Part shown: piece after piece, positions 31,660-40,464 of the stretch
How positions within the stretch are numbered: the first letter of the stretch is position 1
Layout: each line of letters starts with the position of its first letter
Assembly: GCF_014193675.1 (NCBI RefSeq)
Contig: NZ_BLXZ01000013.1
Location: 1 to 46,553, forward strand
Reading direction: 5' to 3'
Length of the DNA stretch: 46,553 nt
DNA from: Geomonas limicola
GTDB lineage: Bacteria > Desulfobacterota > Desulfuromonadia > Geobacterales > Geobacteraceae
Notes under the pieces: generated by a model
Seen by the model: the letters and a program-made list of their open reading frames with translations, nothing else
Databases searched by the model: none
Told to the model about the DNA's origin: nothing
Program-made: the position numbers and the translations under genes

Positions 31660-33954
31660 TCAGTGGTGGGGGAGTTTCTTCTTTTCCTTGAGCGAGTCTT
31701 TGAGCCTTTTGGCGGCCTGGGCGATCAACATCTGGTGGGTCCCCTCGGCCGGCTCCCCCTCGGCCGGATGGCGCTGCAGGTAGCTGTCGTCCGGGAGCAT
31801 GTCCCAGGCGGAGCGGTGGTCCGCGTCGTAGGTATCGAAGATCTGCCTGATCTCGCGGGTCAATTCCGGCGCGGCTACCGGGCAGAGGATCTCCACCCGC
31901 GCCTCGAGGTTGCGCTTCATGGCATCGGCGGAAGAGATGAAGTACTCCTCGGTGCCGCCGTTTCTGAAGTAGTAGATCCGGGCGTGCTCCAAAAAGCGCC
32001 CGACGATGCTCACCACCCGGATCTGGTCCGAGAGGCCCGGGATCCCCGGCCTCAGGCGACAGGTGTCGCGGACGTAGAGGTCGATTTTTACGCCGGCCTG
32101 GGAGGCACGGTAGAGCGCTTTGACGATGTCACCGTCCTCCAGCGCGTTCATCTTGAACTGGATGAGCCCTCCGCCCTGCGCCCGGTGCAGCGCCACCTCG
32201 CGCTCGATCTTCTCCAGGAGGGCCTTCTTCAAGAGCTTGGGGGCCGGCACGATGGCCTGGTAGTTGCGCCGCGCCAAGAACCCGGTGGTCAGGTAGTTGA
32301 AGAGTTCGGTGACATCCTGGCCGATGGTTTCGTCGCAGGTCAAAAGCCCCAGGTCCGAGTAGATGCGGGCGGTCCCGGCGTGGTAGTTGCCGGTGCCGAT
32401 GTGCACGTAGCGCCGGAGCCCCTGGTAGTCCTGGCGCACCACCAGGATCACCTTGCAGTGGGTCTTGAGCCCCACCACCCCGTAGGTCACGTGGATCCCC
32501 GCCTCCTCCATCTGCTCGGCGAGCCTGATGTTGGTCGCCTCGTCGAAGCGCGCCTTCAACTCCACCACCACCGCGACCTGCTTGCCGTTTTGCGCCGCCA
32601 ACAAAAGCGAATCGATGATCCGGCTTTGGGTGGAGGTGCGGTAGAGGGTCATCTTGATGGCGCGCACCTTGGGGTCCTCGGCCGCCTCGCGCAGGAAGCG
32701 CTCCACCGAGGTGGCGAAGGACTCGTAGGGGTGCTGCAAGAGAAGCGACCCGGCGTCGCGGATGGTGTGGAAGATGTTGCGCTGGCTAAGCAGCAGCGGG
32801 TGATCGATCGGGTGGTGCGCCGGGTCGTGCAGGCGCGGGTAGTCGAGCCGTGTCAGCTCGAAGAGGTCGCGCAGGGCGAGCATTCCCGGGACCTCGAAGA
32901 CGTCGTTCTCCTCGTCGAGTTCCAGCTCGGCCGCGAGCCTGCCGCGATGCAGGGGCTCCATGCCGGCGCCGATCTCCAGCCGCACGATCGGGGCGAAGCG
33001 CCGCTCCTTGAGCTCGCTCTCGATCATCGCCATCAGGTCGTCGGCCTCCTCCTCGTCCTTCTCGGTATTGGCGTTGCGGGTCACCCGGAAGATCTCGCAC
33101 GAGACGATGTGCATCCCCGGAAAGAGCATGTCCAGGTTGTGCATCAGCACCTCTTCCAGCGGGATGAAGTGGTCCCCCTTCCCTACCCGGATGAAGCGCG
33201 GGCTCCCGAGCCCCACCGGCACCTTGACCCGGGCCAGGGAGAACTCACGCGCCTTGGGGTAGCGCAGGGTCACCAGGAGGTTCAAGGAGAGGTTCGAGAT
33301 GAAGGGGAACGGGTGCGCGGGGTCGATGGACTGCGGGGTCAGAAGCGGATAGATGTTCGTGTAGTAGTGCTCACGCAGGTGCTTCTTTTCCTTGGGGGTG
33401 AGGGTCGCCCAGCTTTCGATGACGATCCCCTTCTGCTCCAGCAGAAGGCGCAGCTTGGCGAAGGCCTCGCGCTCGCGGACGTGCAGCTCGCGGATCGAGA
33501 GGTGACACTCGAGCACCTGCTGGCGCGGGGTGCGCCCGTCCAGGGTGGGTTCGTTGAGCCCGGCGCCGATCTGCTGCTTCAGGCCGCCGATCCGCTTCAT
33601 GACGAACTCGTCGAGGTTGGAGGCGACGATGGCGACGAACTTAAGCCGCTCCAACAGCGGGGTGCGCTCGTCCAGCGCCTCGTTGAGCACGCGCCGGTTG
33701 AATTCGAGCCAGGTCAGCTCGCGGTTCAGGTACCACTGGCTTTCACCGAGGTCGAACGGGCTCTCCGGCTCGCTGAGCGCCGGGCGCGCCTTCCCCTTCT
33801 TGACGGTCTTCACCTTGCCTGCCTTGCTCTTGGCACCCTTGGCAGCGGGTTTGCCGGTGGCCGCCGGTTTGCCGGCAATCGGGGCACCAACCGGTTCCCC
33901 GGGGCTTTCTTGCCGGGGTGGCGACTGTACCAGTTTGAGCGGACGATCTTCCAT
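31660..33954 (-). CDS. ppk: polyphosphate kinase 1
   Basis: 764 residues, longer than the ~690 of E. coli because of an N-terminal Ala/Lys/Pro-rich low-complexity extension (~1-65). The core starts at YLNRELTWLEFNRRVLNEA. Catalytic region: RRYVHIGTGNYHAGTARIYSDLG and VGRFLEHARIYYFRNGG, whose His is the phosphorylated residue class. It makes polyphosphate from ATP reversibly at the inner membrane. ATG at 33954 with GGGAGA upstream; a GGACCTGAGGGTCC dyad lies in the leader. UroD-like gene follows. Confidence 0.95.
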   Translation of the reverse strand: MEDRPLKLVQSPPRQESPGEPVGAPIAGKPAATGKPAAKGAKSKAGKVKTVKKGKARPALSEPESPFDLGESQWYLNRELTWLEFNRRVLNEALDERTPLLERLKFVAIVASNLDEFVMKRIGGLKQQIGAGLNEPTLDGRTPRQQVLECHLSIRELHVREREAFAKLRLLLEQKGIVIESWATLTPKEKKHLREHYYTNIYPLLTPQSIDPAHPFPFISNLSLNLLVTLRYPKAREFSLARVKVPVGLGSPRFIRVGKGDHFIPLEEVLMHNLDMLFPGMHIVSCEIFRVTRNANTEKDEEEADDLMAMIESELKERRFAPIVRLEIGAGMEPLHRGRLAAELELDEENDVFEVPGMLALRDLFELTRLDYPRLHDPAHHPIDHPLLLSQRNIFHTIRDAGSLLLQHPYESFATSVERFLREAAEDPKVRAIKMTLYRTSTQSRIIDSLLLAAQNGKQVAVVVELKARFDEATNIRLAEQMEEAGIHVTYGVVGLKTHCKVILVVRQDYQGLRRYVHIGTGNYHAGTARIYSDLGLLTCDETIGQDVTELFNYLTTGFLARRNYQAIVPAPKLLKKALLEKIEREVALHRAQGGGLIQFKMNALEDGDIVKALYRASQAGVKIDLYVRDTCRLRPGIPGLSDQIRVVSIVGRFLEHARIYYFRNGGTEEYFISSADAMKRNLEARVEILCPVAAPELTREIRQIFDTYDADHRSAWDMLPDDSYLQRHPAEGEPAEGTHQMLIAQAAKRLKDSLKEKKKLPHH

Positions 33955-34037
33955 TGCAGTCTCCCGGACCCTCAGGTCCTCATCATCAAGCTTTCAGCAC
34001 CTGAATACTACCAGCTTGCGCTGGGGGGGCAAGTCAA

Positions 34038-34056
34038 TGTCAGGGTTTTACTGACA
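34038..34056. promoter_or_regulatory. inverted repeat between ppk and the chemoreceptor gene
   Basis: TGTCAG (34038-34043) / CTGACA (34051-34056), 7-bp spacer. The half-sites resemble PhoB-box halves but are inverted, not direct, so PhoB binding is not claimed. Confidence 0.3.
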
Positions 34057-34086
34057 CGGATGAAATAACTATAACATTAATCACTC

Positions 34087-34114
34087 TACAGTTTCCAGTT
34101 GGTTCGTCCGATAC
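34087..34114 (+). promoter_or_regulatory. sigma-28-like promoter of the first chemoreceptor gene
   Basis: TACAGTTT (34087-34094), 12 bases, TCCGATAC (34107-34114); compare the FliA consensus TAAAGTTT-N11-GCCGATAA. Spacer one base long. Confidence 0.45.
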
Positions 34115-34158
34115 CAGCAGCAGTACTGCCAGTAGGTGCACGGAGAAAGGAGAAACAA

Positions 34159-35841
34159 ATGGGAAAAATGGGATTCGGAGCCAAGGTACTGAGCCTGGTT
34201 CTTTTAAGCAGTATCGGAACGGCACTGGTCGTGAGCCTCATCGCGCTGACCCAGTACAACGCTTCCTACCACAAGTTCATGGAATCGTACCGGCAATCCC
34301 TGTTCAGCGACTTCGACAACCAGGCCAAGAGCGAGGTCCAGTCTGCCCTTACCATGCTGCAAAAGGTCGCCGACATGGAGCAGCGCCAGGAGCTTAGCCC
34401 CGAGGCGGCCCGCAAGACGGGGGCGGATCTGCTGCGCGGCATGAAGTACGGGGAGAGCGGCTACTTCTGGGCCGACACCACCGAAGGGGTCAACGTGGTC
34501 CTCCTGGGCAAGCCGGTCGAGGGTACCAACCGGATGAACGCCAAGGATGCCAAGGGAAAGTACCTGATCCAGGAGATCATCAAGCAGGGTGTGGCCGGCG
34601 GCGGCTTCACCGACTACTGGTTCCCCAAGGCGGGCGAGACCGAGCCGCAACCCAAGCGCGGCTACTCCCAGCTCTTCAAGCCGTTTGGCTGGGTGGTGGG
34701 CACCGGCAACTACGTGGACGACCTGAACCGCAAGGTGCAACAGGCCGCCCGGCTGCATGAAGAGCAGCACAAACACCAGGTCTACCTGATGGTGGCGGCG
34801 GTTGTCGGGATGCTCCTGTTCACCTCTCTCGGGTCGGTGCTGGTGACCCGGCGGCTCTTGCGCCAGATCGGCACCGAGCCTACCGAACTCGCCCGGATCG
34901 CGGAGGAGGTGGCCCAGGGCAACCTCGGCCACCGCTTCGATCCTGAGCGCGGCGGGATCTACGGCGCCATGCGCCAGATGGTGGACCAGCTGCACCAGGT
35001 GATGCAGCGGGTCAACGAGAGCGCCCAGGCCATCACGGTCTCGGCGGTGCAGCTGAACGGCAACGCGCACCAGATGGCGAACTCTACCGAGACCATCGTG
35101 GGCCAGGCGAACACCGCGGCTACCGCCAGCGAGGAGATGGCAGCCACCAGTCTCGACATCGCCAGCAACTGCCACCTGGCCGCGCAGAACTCGGATCTCG
35201 CGAGCCAGACCGCCCTGGAAGGGGCGCGCATCGTCCAGAACACCGTGGAGGGGATGGAGCGGATCGCGGAAAGGGTGCAGCACTCGGCGGCGGTGGTGGA
35301 GCAGCTCGGTGTGCGCAGCGACCAGATCGGCAGCATCGTGGCGACCATCGAGGACATCGCCGACCAGACGAACCTTTTAGCCCTGAACGCCGCCATCGAG
35401 GCGGCCCGTGCCGGCGAGCAGGGACGCGGCTTCGCCGTGGTTGCCGACGAGGTCCGTGCCCTGGCCGACCGTACCACCAAGGCGACCCACGAGATCAGCC
35501 AGATGATCCGCAGCATCCAGGCGGAGACCCGGCAGGCCGTGCAGGCGATGGAGCAGGGGGTTCAGGAAGTGCATTCCGGCACCGTCGAGGCGGCCCGCTC
35601 AGGGCACGCGCTGGAGGAGATCCAGCGCCGCATCGTCGAGGTCACCCAGCAGATCAACCAGATCGCCACCGCGGCCGAGGAGCAGTCGGCCACCACCCGC
35701 GAGATCACCGACAGCCTGCAGCAAATCTCCGGGACCGTGAGCCTGGGAGCGCAGAACTCCCGGGAGATCGAGGGGGCCGCGGCAGCCCTCACCGGGCTCT
35801 CCGGGGAACTGGACCAACTGGTGCGCCACTTCCGGGGCTAG
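34159..35841 (+). CDS. methyl-accepting chemotaxis protein with single Cache domain
   Basis: 560 residues; ATG preceded by AAAGGAG. TM1 at ~10-32, periplasmic sCache_2 domain at ~40-190 (GMKYGESGYFWADTTEG, FKPFGWVVGTGNYVDDLNRK), TM2 at ~205-228, HAMP, then the signalling domain with hairpin tip DQTNLLALNAAIEAARAGEQ and GFAVVADEVRALA. sCache_2 domains bind small organic acids. No C-terminal CheR/CheB pentapeptide tether seen. Monocistronic between a sigma-28-like promoter and a terminator. Confidence 0.93.
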   Translation: MGKMGFGAKVLSLVLLSSIGTALVVSLIALTQYNASYHKFMESYRQSLFSDFDNQAKSEVQSALTMLQKVADMEQRQELSPEAARKTGADLLRGMKYGESGYFWADTTEGVNVVLLGKPVEGTNRMNAKDAKGKYLIQEIIKQGVAGGGFTDYWFPKAGETEPQPKRGYSQLFKPFGWVVGTGNYVDDLNRKVQQAARLHEEQHKHQVYLMVAAVVGMLLFTSLGSVLVTRRLLRQIGTEPTELARIAEEVAQGNLGHRFDPERGGIYGAMRQMVDQLHQVMQRVNESAQAITVSAVQLNGNAHQMANSTETIVGQANTAATASEEMAATSLDIASNCHLAAQNSDLASQTALEGARIVQNTVEGMERIAERVQHSAAVVEQLGVRSDQIGSIVATIEDIADQTNLLALNAAIEAARAGEQGRGFAVVADEVRALADRTTKATHEISQMIRSIQAETRQAVQAMEQGVQEVHSGTVEAARSGHALEEIQRRIVEVTQQINQIATAAEEQSATTREITDSLQQISGTVSLGAQNSREIEGAAAALTGLSGELDQLVRHFRG

Positions 35842-35873
35842 GTCTCCAAAACTTCCCGCAGCTGTTCACAACC

Positions 35874-35900
35874 AAAAGGGCGCCGCCATGGCGCCCTTTT
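35874..35900. terminator. bidirectional terminator after the first chemoreceptor gene
   Basis: Perfect 11-bp stem AAAAGGGCGCC (35874-35884) / GGCGCCCTTTT (35890-35900), 5-nt loop; A and T ends give U-tracts on both strands. Confidence 0.85.
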
Positions 35901-36220
35901 CGCGTCCGGTACCAACTGCAGCGGTCCGATAACGTTAAGCCCCCACTCCTGCCTCTTGAAAAATTGTTCCCGCGTATGGCCTCCGCCCAGAGCGAGGCGC
36001 GCCAGACCCCGATCAACTCCTGAGCATCGTACTCCCCTTCCCCACCGGAAGACGCGCCCGACCAGGCGCTGATGGTTGTCCCTCGCATGGCGCATCTGGC
36101 AGGTCGACGCAAGCCTGATGATCCCCTTCGGAAAGGGGGTGGATGCCGGACAACGGGATGGGGAGAAAGGAAACGAGCAGGGCGAGGGGGGCTATCGGGG
36201 AGTGGGGGGAGGAAGCGGCG

Positions 36221-36250
36221 CGGGGGAGGCCTCAACTGGGCGCTCCCCCG
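36221..36250 (-). terminator. hairpin after the second chemoreceptor gene
   Basis: CGGGGGAG (36221-36228) / CTCCCCCG (36243-36250), 14-nt loop, 15 bases beyond the stop codon; no clear U-tract. Confidence 0.4.
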
Positions 36251-36264
36251 ATGCTTTTGGTGCG

Positions 36265-37929
36265 TTAGTACTTCTCGAAGGCCTCGTCGCTGCCGGTGTC
36301 GAGCCTGAGGCTCGCGCCTGCCGCACGGGAAAGCACAGCCTCGCGCACCGGCAGTTTCGCCTGGCTCAGCTTGGGCCGGGCGACGGCCTTCGTCGTGGGG
36401 GCCGACCGGGCTGTGTGCCGATCCTCCACCTTGAAGAAGGAGATGGTGCTCTGCAGCTGCTCGGACTGGGAGGCGAGTTCTTCTGCGGTCGAGGACATCT
36501 CCTCCGAGGCACCGGCGTTGGACTGGATTACCTGGTCGAGTTGCTGGATCGCCTTGTTGATCTGGATCGCCCCGCTGTCCTGCTCCTTGCTCGAGGCGCT
36601 GATCTCCTGGACCAGGTCGGCGGTACGCTGGATGTCCGGCACCATGCTGGCCAGAAGTTCCCCGGCCCGAACCGCGACCCCCACCGAGTGGGCCGAGAGC
36701 TCCGAGATCTCCGCCGCGGCCTTCTGGCTGCGTTCGGCAAGCTTCCTCACCTCGCTCGCCACCACCGCAAACCCCTTGCCGTGCTCGCCGGCGCGCGCCG
36801 CCTCGATCGCCGCGTTCAAGGCGAGCAGGTTCGTTTGGCGGGCGATCTCCTCGATGATGTTGATCTTCCCGGCGATCTCCTTCATGGCGACTACGGTCTC
36901 CTGCACCGCGGCACCCCCCTCACGGGCGTCGGCTGCCGACTTGGTCGCCATCTTCTCGGTCTGCGTTGCGTTGTCGGCGTTCTGCCGGATGTTGGATGCC
37001 ATCTGCTCCATGCTCGAAGAGACCTCCTCGGCAGCGGCCGCCTGCTCGCTCGCCCCCTGGGACATCTCTTCCGAGCCCGAAGAGAGTTCCTGACTCCCTG
37101 CGGCGACGTTGTCGGTTGCGGCTTTCACCTCGGTAACGATCTCGCGCAGCTTCTCCACCATGAGGTTCAAGGCGGCAACCAGTTTGCCCACCTCGTCCTG
37201 CTGGTCCAGTTCGATCTTCTGGGTCAGGTCGCCACCAGCCACGGCCACCGCGAACTCCACCCCTTTTTTAAGCGGCACGCTGATCAAACGGGAGATCAGG
37301 ATGCCCAAGCCAATGGCCAGGAGCACCCCGCCCAGGACCAGCATCACGGTAAGCCGGATTGCGGCCTTACCGGTGGCCACGTTGAGATCATTTTTCTGCT
37401 TGGCGTGCTCTACCTCGACATCGGAGAGGGCCTGGATGGCATCGTCGGCAACCTTCACCGCCTGGGCGCTTGCCGGGTCGCGCAGCGCTTTGAACGCCTC
37501 CTCGCTCTTCCCTGCCTGGGCGAGGGAGGCGATCTTCTGGGCCACACCATCGAACCCGGACAGGCTACCGCTCACGGCGGTAACGGCCTTCTTGAGCTCC
37601 GGGGTGCGGGCCTGGTCCTCCACCAATTTGAGCGAGTCACGGATCTGTTTGTCGAGTTCCTTAAGCGCAGCCAGGTGCTTGGCGCGCTCCTCGGGGGTCC
37701 GGTCCAGCACCAGGTCGCGCAGGTAGCTGCGTTGCTTCTGAAAATCGGTGGAGACGTCGAGCAGATCACCCAGCGGTTTGGTGTTGTGCAGGAAAAGCTC
37801 CTCCCCGGTCGCCTCGAGAGCATTCAGCTTCGAGATGCTGAGGTAGCCGATGCCGCCGGCAATGAGCGCCACCATTATGAATCCGGACAAGAGTTTTGCC
37901 GAAACCGGCAGGTTGTAAAACCACTTCAT
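36265..37929 (-). CDS. methyl-accepting chemotaxis protein with four-helix-bundle sensor
   Basis: 554 residues. TM1 at ~10-30, periplasmic helical region ~35-190 (4HB_MCP-like: LFLHNTKPLGDLLDVSTDF, QKQRSYLRDLVLDRT), TM2 at ~193-215, HAMP, then signalling domain with tip RQTNLLALNAAIEAARAGEH and GFAVVASEVRKLAERS. A basic/Ala-rich tail of ~50 residues ends SDEAFEKY, without the NWETF-type pentapeptide. ATG preceded by AAAGGAGA. Convergent with the first chemoreceptor and a different sensor class, so a different ligand. Confidence 0.93.
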   Translation of the reverse strand: MKWFYNLPVSAKLLSGFIMVALIAGGIGYLSISKLNALEATGEELFLHNTKPLGDLLDVSTDFQKQRSYLRDLVLDRTPEERAKHLAALKELDKQIRDSLKLVEDQARTPELKKAVTAVSGSLSGFDGVAQKIASLAQAGKSEEAFKALRDPASAQAVKVADDAIQALSDVEVEHAKQKNDLNVATGKAAIRLTVMLVLGGVLLAIGLGILISRLISVPLKKGVEFAVAVAGGDLTQKIELDQQDEVGKLVAALNLMVEKLREIVTEVKAATDNVAAGSQELSSGSEEMSQGASEQAAAAEEVSSSMEQMASNIRQNADNATQTEKMATKSAADAREGGAAVQETVVAMKEIAGKINIIEEIARQTNLLALNAAIEAARAGEHGKGFAVVASEVRKLAERSQKAAAEISELSAHSVGVAVRAGELLASMVPDIQRTADLVQEISASSKEQDSGAIQINKAIQQLDQVIQSNAGASEEMSSTAEELASQSEQLQSTISFFKVEDRHTARSAPTTKAVARPKLSQAKLPVREAVLSRAAGASLRLDTGSDEAFEKY

Positions 37930-38058
37930 GGCTGTCTCCTTTCCTTCGGTTCAGAAAGCAGCTGCGGCATGTGCGAGCCTGTGGCTACCGACAGGTACTT
38001 TCGTTGTAAAACAGGCAGATCGTCGGGGGCGATTGGTAAGATTTGCTTTACCGAATCA

Positions 38059-38085
38059 CTATCGGATTCCCTAGGGCTATCTTTA
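38059..38085 (-). promoter_or_regulatory. sigma-28 promoter of the second chemoreceptor gene
   Basis: Minus strand TAAAGATA (38085-38078), exactly 11 bases, TCCGATAG (38066-38059). Close to the FliA consensus TAAAGTTT-N11-GCCGATAA. Leader of about 120 nt. Confidence 0.7.
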
Positions 38086-38247
38086 GTTTTTTTATCGACA
38101 TTCGGTTCTACTCAATAAAACAAGAGGACGACGGCTCGCGGCATCGGGCACGGGAACCACTTCCCCGCCTCCCCTGGCCGGGAGGGGGCCGAAAGATGGA
38201 TGACAGCGCCATCAGCACTAGCTGTGGCCCCTTTCCCCCTCACCCGG

Positions 38248-38272
38248 CCCCTCTCCCGCAGGGGGAGAGGGG
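38248..38272. repeat. REP-like GC hairpin
   Basis: CCCCTCTCCC (38248-38257) / GGGAGAGGGG (38263-38272), 5-nt loop, preceded by CCCCCTCACCCGG. This CCCTCTCCC...GGGAGAGGG type is a widespread dispersed palindrome in proteobacterial genomes. Confidence 0.65.
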
Positions 38273-38315
38273 ATTCAGTTGACGCCCTTCCCGAAGTCAC
38301 TTAAAGGGCAAAAAA

Positions 38316-38337
38316 GGCCGGATCTGGCGATCCGGCC
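38316..38337 (-). terminator. terminator of the propeller-lipoprotein gene
   Basis: GGCCGGATC (38316-38324) / GATCCGGCC (38329-38337), tetraloop, followed on the minus strand by six Ts (38315-38310). 34 bases after the stop. Confidence 0.9.
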
Positions 38338-38370
38338 CTGGAGCGTTTTACTACAGCGTGTACTTGCGAA

Positions 38371-39351
38371 TCAGCGTGCCGCGGCTCCGTTTATGGAGGT
38401 GAGTCCGTTAGCTCCCAGGGTATCCCAGATGACGCGGCCTTTCCCGCTGGTCGTGTTGATGTCGAGCACCTTGGTGCCGCTGAATCCGTACAGGGTGACC
38501 TGGTCGTTGGAGGAGAGGCCGAAGACGTCCGGGTAGTCGATCGTGCCAACCAGTGTCGCCACGCCTGATGCCGGGTTGAGGCGTACCAGCGCGTTGCTGG
38601 AGGTGTTGTAGATGGAGGTGAGGAAGAGCTGGTTCCCCAAAAAAACCAGGTCGCCGCTCGACTTGTACTGGATGTCGCCCCCGCTCCCCAGCAAACTGGC
38701 GTGGCCGGTCGACGGGTTGATGCTGTAGAGGGCCGTATTGGCGGTGTACAGGGTGCCGTTGGCGCTAAATTCCAGCGAGGTGGCATCGCTGGTACCCAAC
38801 GGCCCGACCGGAGTGACCTGGGCAGTTTGCAGGTCGATGCGGTAGAGCTGGTCTCCCGAAATCCCGTAGAGGTTTCCGTTCGGGTCGAAGGCAATATCGT
38901 TGAGGAAGGTCTGGGTGTCGCCAATGATGGTGACGCTCTGCGCGTTGAGGTCCAGCCGGGCCAGGTGGTTCGTGTCGTCGACCACGTAAAACACCGGCGG
39001 GTTCGGGGTGGCGGTGACGTTGGAGGCGACCAGGTCGGACCCGTTGACCGTGAGGCTCTCGCTGCGGGGGAGGCACGAGTAGTCTTTCTTGGTGCTGGAG
39101 ACCGTGTAGCTGCCGTTACCCAGGCCGCCAAAGCGGTAGTTGCCGGTGGAATTGGTGAAGACGACCTGGTTCCCCGCACCACCCAGGGCGACCCGGACGC
39201 CGGAAACCCCGGTACCTCCGTTGCGCACGCTCCCGGAAATCTGGTGCGCCGAACCGCCCCCCGGAGAGGAACCACCGCCGCCTCCACACCCTCCCACCAG
39301 CGCAACGATAACTGCCAGCATGATTACCTTCACCTGTCCGCATCCGCTCAT
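38371..39351 (-). CDS. lipoprotein with carboxypeptidase-regulatory-like domain and beta-propeller
   Basis: 326 residues; ATG at 39351 preceded by GAGGAG. Lipobox ALVGGC then Gly/Ser linker. Residues ~40-105 form a CarboxypepD_reg-like beta-sandwich (ISGSVRNGGTGVSGVRVALG, YRFGGLGNGSYTVS). Residues ~120-325 show repeated propeller strands (FDPNGNLYGISGDQLYRID, FSANGTLYTANTALYSINP, LVRLNPASGVATLVG), a YncE/NHL-like or DUF4394-like arrangement. No catalytic residues evident. Surface or periplasm-facing envelope protein of unknown role; monocistronic. Confidence 0.78.
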   Translation of the reverse strand: MSGCGQVKVIMLAVIVALVGGCGGGGGSSPGGGSAHQISGSVRNGGTGVSGVRVALGGAGNQVVFTNSTGNYRFGGLGNGSYTVSSTKKDYSCLPRSESLTVNGSDLVASNVTATPNPPVFYVVDDTNHLARLDLNAQSVTIIGDTQTFLNDIAFDPNGNLYGISGDQLYRIDLQTAQVTPVGPLGTSDATSLEFSANGTLYTANTALYSINPSTGHASLLGSGGDIQYKSSGDLVFLGNQLFLTSIYNTSSNALVRLNPASGVATLVGTIDYPDVFGLSSNDQVTLYGFSGTKVLDINTTSGKGRVIWDTLGANGLTSINGAAAR

Positions 39352-39674
39352 GGTCGTTCTCCTCGTGAGGTAGCCGGTGTCGCGACGCGGCCTCCGGCTC
39401 CTGGTAGTCTGCGGGTCGTCGTGCGCCCAGGTAAAAATAAAGCACAAAGAGCGGCAAAGTAAATGTTTTCTAATAATACTAACCCTGAAGGGTTCACATG
39501 GGGCAGTCCCCGATGTTCCTCTCACGGAGAGGCCCGGCAAACTTCGACGCTCTGGTGGACGGGCAGGCGTCAAAAGATCCTTTAAAATTTCCTAAACGTC
39601 TTGCACAGTCCCCCACCCCTTTGGTATAAACAAAGGGCCGTCGAGCAATCCACAGTCAGACGAGGAGGTGCCAG
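39352..39674. other. 323-base divergent region before tatA
   Basis: Contains the tatA promoter (39601-39630). The AT-rich stretch 39430-39485 probably holds the promoter of the lipoprotein gene, but I cannot place a clear -35/-10 pair. No gene seen. Confidence 0.4.
39601..39630 (+). promoter_or_regulatory. sigma-70-like promoter of tatA-mobA
   Basis: TTGCAC (39601-39606), 18-bp spacer, TATAAA (39625-39630), about 45 bases upstream of the tatA ATG. Confidence 0.55.
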
Positions 39675-39863
39675 ATGTTTGGATTCGGGATGCCGGAACT
39701 TATCGTACTTTTGGTCATCATGCTGGTGATTTTTGGTCCGGGAAAGATTCCTCAATTAGGTTCCTCCCTGGGTGGCGCTATCAGGAATTTCAAGAAGGCG
39801 AGCGAAGAGGACGGCAAGATCATCAATCCGAAAGAGGATGAAAAGCCGGAATCGAAGGGCTGA
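39675..39863 (+). CDS. tatA: twin-arginine translocase subunit TatA/TatE
   Basis: 62 residues; ATG preceded by GAGGAGG. Classic TatA layout: short N-terminus with MPELIVLLVIMLVIFGPGK (single TM ending in the FGPGK hinge), amphipathic helix PQLGSSLGGAIRNFKKASEE, short charged tail. It forms the translocation pore for folded proteins such as the hydrogenase subunits in this window and molybdoenzymes. No tatB or tatC nearby, so probably one of several TatA paralogues. Followed after 10 bases by mobA. Confidence 0.93.
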   Translation: MFGFGMPELIVLLVIMLVIFGPGKIPQLGSSLGGAIRNFKKASEEDGKIINPKEDEKPESKG

Positions 39864-39873
39864 GAGTATCGCT

Positions 39874-40464
39874 ATGCCAGAGATGTGGGAACGGGAAGTA
39901 ACCGGGGTCATCCTGGTGGGTGGCAAGAGCCGCCGCATGGGCCAGGACAAGGCCTTCCTGCCCGTTTCCGGCCGGCCGCTCTTCGAAGGGGTGCTGGAAC
40001 TCTTTCGGGCCCAGTTTTCCCGGATCCTTTTGGTGGGTGACCGGGAAGAGCGTTTTGCCGACTACGGCCTTCCCATCCTTGCCGACCAGTTTCCGGGCAG
40101 TTCCCTCGGGGGGCTCTACACCGGGCTCTCCCAGGCGCCGTCCCCTTACGTCTTCGTGGCCTCCTGCGATCTCGCCTACCCCAGCGCCCAAGTCCTCAAG
40201 AAAATATGCACCCTGCGCGAGGGGCACGACGCCGTGGTACCCCGCACCGCACACGGGTTCGAGCCGCTCTTCGCGCTCTACGCGAAAAGCTGCCTCAACC
40301 CCATCAAGGAACAACTCAAGCGAGGCGAGTTCTGCGCCTACGCCTATTACCCGCAGTTGAAGATCCGCTACCTGGCCGGCGAGGAACTCTCCCGCCTCGA
40401 CCCCGCCGGGACCGCCTTTGTGAACCTGAACACCCCCGAAGAGTACGCCCGCATCGCGAAGTAA
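39874..40464 (+). CDS. mobA: molybdenum cofactor guanylyltransferase MobA
   Basis: 196 residues. Signature loop VILVGGKSRRMGQDKA (LxGGxSxRMGxDK), then PILADQFPGSSLGGLYTG and VASCDLAYPSA for GTP and molybdopterin binding, and AFVNLNTPEEYARI at the C-terminus. It attaches GMP to Mo-molybdopterin to form the bis-MGD cofactor. Linkage to tatA fits: bis-MGD enzymes are exported folded by Tat. An ATG three codons further in is an alternative start. No modified residues missing. Confidence 0.92.
   Translation: MPEMWEREVTGVILVGGKSRRMGQDKAFLPVSGRPLFEGVLELFRAQFSRILLVGDREERFADYGLPILADQFPGSSLGGLYTGLSQAPSPYVFVASCDLAYPSAQVLKKICTLREGHDAVVPRTAHGFEPLFALYAKSCLNPIKEQLKRGEFCAYAYYPQLKIRYLAGEELSRLDPAGTAFVNLNTPEEYARIAK

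Larger units (their letters stand above)
35842..36264. other. 423-base region between convergent chemoreceptor genes
   Basis: Contains the terminators at 35874-35900 and 36221-36250. Between them I see nothing recognisable, only purine-rich GC sequence at 36160-36230. Confidence 0.4.
37930..38370. other. 441-base region between chemoreceptor and propeller-lipoprotein genes
   Basis: Contains a sigma-28-like promoter (38059-38085), a dispersed-type hairpin repeat (38248-38272) and the terminator of the lipoprotein gene (38316-38337). No gene seen. Confidence 0.5.

Noticed and set aside
31318..34068. 916-codon plus-strand frame opposite ppk
   Set aside because: Antisense to ppk with conserved catalytic motifs; its translation is a repetitive Leu/Gly/His/Val composition typical of reverse-complement codons.
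34020..34090. PhoB box upstream of ppk
   Set aside because: The TGTCAG/CTGACA elements are inverted with 7-bp spacing; PhoB sites are direct repeats at 11-bp periodicity.
35838..36235. Minus-strand frames between the chemoreceptor genes
   Set aside because: No start with a ribosome binding site, no domain, and they run through a bidirectional terminator.
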